From contig JACAFA010000174.1 of assembly GCA_013388525.1 (NCBI GenBank), positions 1-39,339 on the forward strand: a stretch of DNA of 39,339 nt. The letters run 5' to 3'. Source of the stretch: Ignavibacteriaceae bacterium (GTDB taxonomy: Bacteria > Bacteroidota > Ignavibacteria > Ignavibacteriales > Ignavibacteriaceae). Shown piece by piece: positions 32,759 through 39,339 of this stretch. Below the pieces are notes generated by a model. It was not told the DNA's origin and ran no database searches. It worked only from the letters and a program-made list of their open reading frames with translations. Numbering within the stretch: position 1 is the first letter of the stretch; each line of letters begins with the position of its first letter. The position numbers and the translations under genes are program-made.

Positions 32759-33976
32759 GTGCAAAAAATTATTTCATTTTTTTCATTTTTCATCATTTCG
32801 ACAGTTCAGTTATCATCTCAAAACACACCACAATTGATTGATTTAGGTTTAGGTGGAGTTAGTGCTGTTTCAAAAAATGGTCAATACGTTTGTGGAAATA
32901 ATTATCCAGATCTTCCATTTATTTGGTCAGAAACATCTGGCAAAGTTCTAATAGGAAATGTTGAATCTGAAGTATTTAGTGTTTCCGACAATGGTGTCGT
33001 TGTTGGAAGATTTCGGGATTCCAGCTTTACAATCGGTGGTAATCCAGTGCTTCGTGCAGGATACTGGGCAAACAATAATTGGTATGGCTTTGCAGGTATC
33101 ACCGGAGTTCCACCTTTGGATGAGAATTCTTTTACTCACGCATATGGAATAAACAGCAATGGAACTAAAGCAGTTGGAATGGTATGGCACACCAACTGGC
33201 GTGTTGAAGCCTGCTACTGGTCAATCCCTGATATTGGAATTGGTTTGCTTGGTCAATCCGGAAACTTTAACAGTCGTGCTAATGTAGTTTCAAATGATGG
33301 CTCAATTATCGCAGGCTGGGATGGTGAGTTTGGAGGACCGGACAGAAGAGCTTTCTATTGGGATCCTTCACCACATTTTATGGGTGGGTTTGATCCAACA
33401 TATCTCGTTGGTGAAAGCCGTGGCATGAATTCAGATGGAAGTGTAATTGTTGGCGGTTCAGTTTGGCCTTTTAAATGGACAGCTTCTACCGGCTTGCAGC
33501 ATGTTGTTGCTGATTCATCTCTTTACTTTGATGGTCAGGCAATTAGCATTTCAGATAATGGAGTCATTGTAGGTTATGTTAGATTCAGTGTGCAAAACTA
33601 TCAGGCATTTATTAAAAAGCCCGGTTGGAACGATATTATTTTATTAAAAGATTATATCCCTGATAGTCTTGGAATCACTTCTTTTAATAACTGGTATTTT
33701 CCATTCGGTGATGCTATATCAGCTGATGGCAATCGAATCGGACTAACTGCATATCCACCCGGATCCCAGCAAGCACACGCACTTGTATTAACTCTCAATA
33801 CAACTATTCCGGTAGAATTAACTTCCTTCACTGCAAAATATTACGGGAATGAAGTTGAGTTAAACTGGAGTACTGCAACAGAAACTAACAATCTTGGATT
33901 TGTAGTAGAAAGAAAAACCGAAAACTCGGATTGGTCCGAGATAGGTTTTATTAATGGAAATGGTACAACAACATAA
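32759..33976 (+). CDS. Secreted HAF-repeat (beta-propeller-like) protein, truncated by an in-frame stop
   Basis: A signal peptide (about 1-20, ISFFSFFIISTVQLSS) is followed by six or more repeats of a S-x-(D/N)-G-x-x-V-x-G type: SVSDNGVVVGR, GINSNGTKAVG, VSNDGSIIAGW, MNSDGSVIVGG, ISDNGVIVGY and ISADGNRIGL, typical of HAF extracellular repeat proteins. Near the end is the T9SS-linked FnIII-like PVELTSFTAKYYGNEVELNW. The frame then meets TAA at 33974-33976 right after NGNGTTT. The sequence beyond it continues in the same frame with the rest of that domain and a complete sorting domain, so the protein lacks the signal needed to leave by the T9SS. Start GTG has AAGGAG (32747-32752) six bases upstream. 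Ligand is unknown. Confidence 0.85.
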   Translation: MQKIISFFSFFIISTVQLSSQNTPQLIDLGLGGVSAVSKNGQYVCGNNYPDLPFIWSETSGKVLIGNVESEVFSVSDNGVVVGRFRDSSFTIGGNPVLRAGYWANNNWYGFAGITGVPPLDENSFTHAYGINSNGTKAVGMVWHTNWRVEACYWSIPDIGIGLLGQSGNFNSRANVVSNDGSIIAGWDGEFGGPDRRAFYWDPSPHFMGGFDPTYLVGESRGMNSDGSVIVGGSVWPFKWTASTGLQHVVADSSLYFDGQAISISDNGVIVGYVRFSVQNYQAFIKKPGWNDIILLKDYIPDSLGITSFNNWYFPFGDAISADGNRIGLTAYPPGSQQAHALVLTLNTTIPVELTSFTAKYYGNEVELNWSTATETNNLGFVVERKTENSDWSEIGFINGNGTTT

Positions 33977-34366
33977 CCAAATTTTTATAATTTCAAAGAC
34001 AATTCAGTTTCAAAAAACAGATATCACTATAGACTTAAACAAATGGATTTTGATGGTGGCTTTGAATATTCAAAAATAGTTGAAGTTGATGTGAATCAGG
34101 TTAAAGAATTTTATTTAAGTCAGAATTATCCAAATCCTTTTAATCCTTCGACTGTCATTTCATTTTCTATTCCGCAAAATGCAAATGTTAACTTGTCAGT
34201 GTTTAATGCGCTCGGAGAAAAAGTAGCTACATTAATTAATGAGATGAAAGACGCAGGAAGTTATGATGTTGAATTTTCCGCAATGAATCTTACGAGTGGA
34301 ATTTATATTTATAAAATTGAAGCGGGCAGCTTCCAGAGTGTTAAGAAAATGATTTTAATAAAATAG
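33977..34366 (+). pseudogene. Detached 3' end of the HAF-repeat gene, with T9SS type A sorting domain
   Basis: Directly after the TAA the same frame reads PNFYNFKDNSVSKNRYHYRL and then KQMDFDGGFEYS, the usual continuation of the domain before the stop. The sorting domain follows (FYLSQNYPNPFNPST, VFNALGEKVATL, GSYDVEFSA, GIYIYKIEAG, VKKMILIK). An internal ATG at 34043 would give 107 residues without a signal peptide, which is not useful to the cell. One base change (for example GAA to TAA) explains the break, so I treat this as the 3' part of an interrupted gene. A sequencing or assembly error is the alternative. Confidence 0.75.
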
Positions 34367-34391
34367 TTTTGCGCCTCCTTAAATGCAATGG

Positions 34392-34427
34392 AAAGTCCTC
34401 TTCATCTTCGGATGCGGGGGGCTTTTC
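34392..34427 (+). terminator. Terminator with UUCG tetraloop after the HAF gene
   Basis: AAAGTCCTC (34392-34400) pairs, with two G-U pairs, with GGGGGCTTT (34417-34425). Inside it CATC-TTCG-GATG forms a second stem with a UUCG loop, a very stable tetraloop. The T-tract is short (TTTT). Confidence 0.65.
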
Positions 34428-34539
34428 AATTTACTTAACTAAAGCAGATTGAAAATAAATTTTTCGTTGCTATCATCAGTTAAAAAATAGTAGCTAAGAA
34501 ATTAAATAATAATTACTGAGTTTTTTCATTGGAGATATA

Positions 34540-37500
34540 ATGGAATTAAAGTTTTTCAAATTGAATGTAATAGTTTTTTCTGCTATTCTATTTTCTTTTT
34601 CACAATTATCGATTGCGCAGTTATCCGGTACTTATACAATTCCCGGATCTCCTTTTACAACCATAAAAAAAGCAGCTGATTCATTAAATGCAGTCGGAAT
34701 CGGGACAGGGGGAGTTACATTCAATATTACAACCGGCTATACTGAAAACATAACTTCTCCAATTACAATTACTGCAACAGGAACTTTGAGTAATCCTATA
34801 ACGTTTCAAAAATCCGGAGGAGGAACAAATCCGTTAGTAACAAGAATTGATGGAGGTAGTTTAACTACTGCTATAAGAGGTGGAGCCGGAGATGCAGTAA
34901 TCAGAATTGAAGGTACAGATTATATAACATTCAATGGATTAAATGTAGCTGCAACCGATCAGGGAATTGAATATGGCTATCTTACACACAAACCAAGTGG
35001 AACAAACGGCTGTCAAAATGTAACGATCACAAATTGCCAGATTACTTTAACAAAAGGTACCAGTCCTTTTGTTAGCGGAATTTACATCGGAAATGGAACG
35101 AACTCAGTTTCGTCAAATTTTGGAGTAACTGTTACTGCTGCAAGCGGAATAAATTCCAACTTTGTCATAACCGGAAATACAATTCAGAATGTCCACGATG
35201 GAATTTTATCAATTGGTTCTTCAGCTACAGGATTTTATGATAGTGATATTATTGTTGGACAAACAGGTTCTGGAAACATTATACAAAATTTTGGCGGAGT
35301 TGCAGTCGCATCGAGTTATGGTGTTTATTTCAATTATGTTAATAATCCAAACACTTCTTATAATACAATTAATAATGCCGGCGGTGGAGGTACTTCGCAT
35401 ACAGATAGTTTATTCGCTGTGTTTCATTCTGTAGTTTCTGGTGATATTACTGTTAATAATAACTCATTTACTTTTAATAATGCCTCAACCAGATTAACCG
35501 GTGTTATATACAATAAAAATAATTCAGTCGCCTCAGAAACCTATAACAATAATACTTTCAACGGAACTCTTAACACCGGTACTCTTCATCTTATTTATAC
35601 GTTCAGTAATACTACTCCGAATAAAACTGTTTCAGGAAATGTAATTACAGGAATTACAAAATCTGGTGGAGGATTAAATGTTTATTATGATGCTGGTCAA
35701 CCATCCGGCGGGACTGTGACAATTACAAATAATGATTTTTCAAACATAACAATTACATCTGGTTCAGGTACTAATTACATTATTTATTCCTCGAAAAGCA
35801 CTTCCAATAATATGATATTGAACAATAATACTTTTTCTAACTTTACTCATTCCGGTACCGGTACTATATATGCTATTAATGCAACCGGATTTAACAGTAA
35901 TCAAATCAGCAATAACACTATTTCAAATATTACCACAGGTGGTTCTTTATATGGAATTAATTTTAGTGGTTTAAATGCATCTGTTTACAATAATAATATG
36001 TATGGTCTGACTTCTAATACAACTGGATCTAATGTTGTCAATGGAATAACAACTCAGTCTATTAATAATAATACAACAAATCTTAACATCTATAATAATT
36101 TTATTTCTGATATAAAAGCACCCGCTTCAACCGCGTTTTCAGGAACTACCGGGATAAATGCAATATCAGGTTCAAATGTGAACATTTATTACAATACTGT
36201 ATTCCTGAAATTCACAAGTACTAATGCAAGCAATAAAAGTTCTGCTCTTTCTTTGGGTGATACCAGTCCTGATATGGTTGATATCCGTAATAATGTTTTT
36301 GTAAATCTTGCTGACGTAACTAATGGACAATTTGCTGCTGCAATAAGAAAATCCGGCACATGGTTATTGAACTTTGCAGCCAGTTGTGATAACAATCTTT
36401 ATTATGCAGGTACACCTTCATCAAAGCATCTGATATTTTATGATGGAACGAATGCTGATTCAACACTCATTCAATTTAAAAACAGATTATCACCGAGAGA
36501 GTTAAACTCTGTTACTGAAAATCCACCATTTGTTAATTCGGTTACGCCGCCTTATGACTTACATATGAGTACATCAATAGCCACGCAAACTGAAAGCGGC
36601 GGAACTCCAATTACTTCCCCGATAACTATTACAACGGATTATGATAGTAATACAAGAAATACTTCTACACCGGATATTGGTGCTGATGAGTTTACCGGAA
36701 TCCAGGCTGATCTTGCTTCACCAATTATTCTTTATACTCCATTATTAAATACAAGTTCAACTGGGGTGAGAACACTTGTTGCAAGTATTACTGATCCGGG
36801 AAGCGGTGTTCCGACCACTCCGCCAGGATGGCCAAATTTATATTGGAAGAAAAACACTTCGGGAACCTGGGCTGCAGTAACTCCTTCCGGAGTTGCAGGT
36901 GGTGTTTATTCTTTTAACTTTGGTTCTGGAGTAACACTAAATGATACTATTTATTATTACATCGTTGCTCAGGATCTGGCATCACCGCCAAACGTTGGTG
37001 CATATCCTTCGATTGGTGCGGGTGGTTTCACTTATAATCCACCAGCGGCTTCAACTCCACCAACAACTCCGAGCAGTTATGTAATTACTGATATACCTTT
37101 AGCCGGAAATTATAACATTGGCAGCGGTGGAAATTATTCAACAATCACGGCTGCTGTAACTGATTTAAATTTGAGAGGTGTTGGCGCTGAAGTTAATTTC
37201 GTTTTAACAGATCCTGTTTATGTAACTGGAACGGGTGAAGTTTTTCCGTTAGAATTTAAATGTTCAAATGTTAGTAAACCTACCTCAACAAATAAAGTTA
37301 ATATTAAACCGAATACCGGAGTTGTGCCAATTATTCAAGGTGCAATTGCTTCATCTGCACTTATAAAAATACTTGAAAGCTATATAAACATTGATGGTTC
37401 CAATTCCGGTGGAACAGACAGAAGTCTGACAATTCAGAATACTTCAACTGATCATCCCTCAGGATTATTTTTTGGTTCTACAGGAATAACGCCAATCATT

Positions 37501-39339
37501 GGCGGATCATTGAAAAATTGTAATGTTATTAGTGGAGCCAATTACTCTAATCCAAATTATGGAATATTAATTTCTGATGGAGTTACACCGGGTATTCCAG
37601 GATATTTTAATAATATCACAATTCAAAACAACAATTTGCAGCGATCATTCTATGGTATTTATTGTATCGCTAAGCTATCATCCGGAAATGGTTCGGGCTT
37701 ATTAATAACTGGCAATAATTTAAATTCTACCAGCACAAATGCCATTCACGAAAAGGGAATATATCTGGAGGGAGTGGACGGCGCTGTTGTATCAAATAAT
37801 ATTATTGGAAATCTCGGGGGTAATGATGCAGGAAATACATTCGCTATTTCATTTGGACCCGGAACTATAAACAGTTCAATTTTAAATAATGTTATTGGTC
37901 CAATGCCAGGAAGTTTGGGAGGTGGTACGCCCACTGGTATTTCAGTTTCTTCCGATATGATTAATTCAAATCTCATTATCTCAGGAAATGAAGTATTTAG
38001 TCTTTCCGCATCTTTTGGTGCTGCAGTGACAGCTGTTTATGTTTACTCACCTATGACCGGTGTAACTATTGAAAGAAATAAAGTTTATGATATAGTTAAT
38101 GACAATAATTTTGGTTTTGGCGCTAGAGGAATTATCATCAATACAGGAATATCTAACAGTGATATAACAATAAAAAATAATTTTGTTTGGGATGTTCGGG
38201 CTTCAGCAAAAGAATTTCCCGGAACCTGGGGTGTTGGAATTGGTATTGATGGTGCAACAGGAGGAGTTAATGTATATCACAATAGTGTTAATCTTTATGG
38301 TACTATAGCCGGGAGTTCAGCAGTAAGTATTAATACTGCTTTTGGTATACTGGATGCGAATGCAACTTCAATAGATGTAAGAAATAATATTTTTGTAAAC
38401 AAATTTGATAATACAAACAGCACTACAGATAAGAGCTATGCAATAAATAGTCAAGCTCCTAATACTGCATTCACAAATATCAACTATAATGATTATTTTG
38501 TTGAAGGTGTCGTTGGTGTTTTAGGTTATTTGGGTGGTGACCAGACAACACTTGGCGCATGGCAATCATCAACCGGACAGGATTTGAACAGTATATCAGG
38601 AAATCCTGGTTTCGTAAGTAATGCCGATTTACATATCAATCCGGATTCTTCTACAGTAAGTAATATTGGATTTTTCCTCTCGCTTGTTCCAAATGATATT
38701 GATGGAGATATAAGAAATAATCCACCGGATATTGGTGCAGATGAGTACAATGCTTCTTCTTCTTCTTTCCAATTAACAGTAAACATATTGAACGGCTGGA
38801 ATATGGTTTCAATTCCTGGTTTACATCCAATAGATCAGAATGTAGATACCTGGTGGCAATACAGAGATCCGGGCGCTAACGTGTTCAAGTATTCTGGTGG
38901 TTATCAGATTGTTTCTTTAGCAACACCTGGAATTGGTTACTGGATGAAACACGCTGGTGCAAGAACCTACAACACGGGCGATGAATGGCCGGCAGGTGGA
39001 ATTCAGATAGTTGCACATGATCCAATACAGGGAACAATTGGATGGAACTTGATAGGTGGATACGAGGCAAGTGTAGCCACATCAGGAATGACAACAACAC
39101 CTCCGGGATTGATAATATTCCCTGTATTTAAATATTCAAGCGGATACCAGGTAGCAGCAACGTTGGATCCGGGATATGGATATTGGGTAAAACTCAGTGG
39201 AGCCGGACAGATAAACATCCCAAGTTCAGTGGCAAAAGGCAGTGGAGAAATAGCAGAATACTTCCCAGAGAATTGGGGAAGAATAATAGTTACGGATGCA
39301 AGTGGAATAAATTACACGTTGTATGCAGTAAAAGGAGAA
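34540..39339 (+). CDS. Giant secreted protein with two beta-helix units and duplicated C-terminal module, cut by window edge
   Basis: The frame is open from ATG 34540 (GGAG at 34531-34534) to the edge, exactly 1600 codons. Signal peptide about 1-27 (IVFSAILFSFSQLSIAQ). A first parallel beta-helix (about 30-710: repeated N-N-x-(F/I)-x-N turns) ends in DIGADEF at 712. An Ig-like linker (about 720-845: DPGSGVPTTPP, IYYYIVAQDLASPP) leads to a second helix starting at 856 (GNYNIGSGGNYSTI) and ending in DIGADEY at 1397. Then two copies of a module with a VFKYS-x-GYQ core 81 residues apart (about 1448 and 1529) and a G-x-GYW-x-K end. A T9SS sorting domain would be expected beyond the edge but cannot be seen. 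The two helices could bind or process polysaccharide; no catalytic residues can be assigned. Its own ribosome site and the terminator upstream make it a separate unit. Confidence 0.85.
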   Translation, partial: MELKFFKLNVIVFSAILFSFSQLSIAQLSGTYTIPGSPFTTIKKAADSLNAVGIGTGGVTFNITTGYTENITSPITITATGTLSNPITFQKSGGGTNPLVTRIDGGSLTTAIRGGAGDAVIRIEGTDYITFNGLNVAATDQGIEYGYLTHKPSGTNGCQNVTITNCQITLTKGTSPFVSGIYIGNGTNSVSSNFGVTVTAASGINSNFVITGNTIQNVHDGILSIGSSATGFYDSDIIVGQTGSGNIIQNFGGVAVASSYGVYFNYVNNPNTSYNTINNAGGGGTSHTDSLFAVFHSVVSGDITVNNNSFTFNNASTRLTGVIYNKNNSVASETYNNNTFNGTLNTGTLHLIYTFSNTTPNKTVSGNVITGITKSGGGLNVYYDAGQPSGGTVTITNNDFSNITITSGSGTNYIIYSSKSTSNNMILNNNTFSNFTHSGTGTIYAINATGFNSNQISNNTISNITTGGSLYGINFSGLNASVYNNNMYGLTSNTTGSNVVNGITTQSINNNTTNLNIYNNFISDIKAPASTAFSGTTGINAISGSNVNIYYNTVFLKFTSTNASNKSSALSLGDTSPDMVDIRNNVFVNLADVTNGQFAAAIRKSGTWLLNFAASCDNNLYYAGTPSSKHLIFYDGTNADSTLIQFKNRLSPRELNSVTENPPFVNSVTPPYDLHMSTSIATQTESGGTPITSPITITTDYDSNTRNTSTPDIGADEFTGIQADLASPIILYTPLLNTSSTGVRTLVASITDPGSGVPTTPPGWPNLYWKKNTSGTWAAVTPSGVAGGVYSFNFGSGVTLNDTIYYYIVAQDLASPPNVGAYPSIGAGGFTYNPPAASTPPTTPSSYVITDIPLAGNYNIGSGGNYSTITAAVTDLNLRGVGAEVNFVLTDPVYVTGTGEVFPLEFKCSNVSKPTSTNKVNIKPNTGVVPIIQGAIASSALIKILESYINIDGSNSGGTDRSLTIQNTSTDHPSGLFFGSTGITPIIGGSLKNCNVISGANYSNPNYGILISDGVTPGIPGYFNNITIQNNNLQRSFYGIYCIAKLSSGNGSGLLITGNNLNSTSTNAIHEKGIYLEGVDGAVVSNNIIGNLGGNDAGNTFAISFGPGTINSSILNNVIGPMPGSLGGGTPTGISVSSDMINSNLIISGNEVFSLSASFGAAVTAVYVYSPMTGVTIERNKVYDIVNDNNFGFGARGIIINTGISNSDITIKNNFVWDVRASAKEFPGTWGVGIGIDGATGGVNVYHNSVNLYGTIAGSSAVSINTAFGILDANATSIDVRNNIFVNKFDNTNSTTDKSYAINSQAPNTAFTNINYNDYFVEGVVGVLGYLGGDQTTLGAWQSSTGQDLNSISGNPGFVSNADLHINPDSSTVSNIGFFLSLVPNDIDGDIRNNPPDIGADEYNASSSSFQLTVNILNGWNMVSIPGLHPIDQNVDTWWQYRDPGANVFKYSGGYQIVSLATPGIGYWMKHAGARTYNTGDEWPAGGIQIVAHDPIQGTIGWNLIGGYEASVATSGMTTTPPGLIIFPVFKYSSGYQVAATLDPGYGYWVKLSGAGQINIPSSVAKGSGEIAEYFPENWGRIIVTDASGINYTLYAVKGE

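Noticed and set aside
34540..39339. CRISPR-like or tandem DNA repeats in the giant protein gene
   Set aside because: The recurring Asn/Thr-rich codons reflect beta-helix repeats at protein level; there are no identical spaced DNA repeats.

Overview
The window looks like chromosomal DNA of an AT-rich member of the Ignavibacteria or a close relative in the FCB/Bacteroidota group. Four things point there: a SprA-type type IX secretion (T9SS) outer-membrane channel; a PorX response regulator; C-terminal sorting domains of the LSQNYPNPFNPST type; and a one-protein hybrid histidine kinase/AraC regulator. Unlike most Bacteroidia, many genes have clear Shine-Dalgarno sequences (for example AAAGGAG before dnaK). 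Several start with GTG or TTG, and two (sprA, panC) seem to lack any ATG, GTG or TTG start that fits. No mobile element, CRISPR array, tRNA or rRNA was recognised.

Layout. 1-3037 (minus strand): a secreted beta-helix/FnIII protein cut by the left edge and a secreted M28 metallopeptidase. 3165-5509 (plus): a peptidylarginine-deiminase-like T9SS cargo protein whose sorting domain carries an in-frame copy of a dispersed repeat, a twin-hairpin intergenic element, and a DUF985 cupin. 5744-14260: sprA followed by porX, that is the T9SS channel and its regulator side by side. porX then opens a very tight run: porX, tsaE, tsaB, a double DUF1573 protein, accD and panC, with gaps or overlaps of a few bases. 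Converging on panC from the right are coaX and birA (minus), so pantothenate synthesis, pantothenate phosphorylation, biotinylation and a carboxylase subunit meet in 3.3 kb. 19297-19704 is a 408-base non-coding stretch with several repeats ahead of dnaK. dnaK and an Hsp20 gene follow, closed by a strong terminator.

22192-26345 (plus): a multi-pass DUF1624-type acyltransferase-like membrane protein, ruvB and a secreted M1 metallopeptidase. 26367-28424 (minus): a ribosomal protein bTHX homologue with a long acidic tail and an AT-hook-like end, then a three-gene unit of a DinB-family protein and two unknown membrane proteins. 28505-34366 (plus): a 1366-residue hybrid two-component regulator, and a secreted HAF-repeat protein whose sorting domain is cut off by one in-frame stop. 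34540 to the right edge: a secreted protein of at least 1600 residues with two beta-helix units and a duplicated C-terminal module.

The main theme is protein export: the T9SS channel, its regulator, two visible sorting domains (one detached) and two further large surface proteins whose C termini lie outside the window. The rest is housekeeping. I see no clearly new defence or metabolic system. The most unusual items are the bTHX/AT-hook protein, the repeat absorbed into a sorting domain, the two putative AUU/AUC starts and the paired hairpins with complementary loops.
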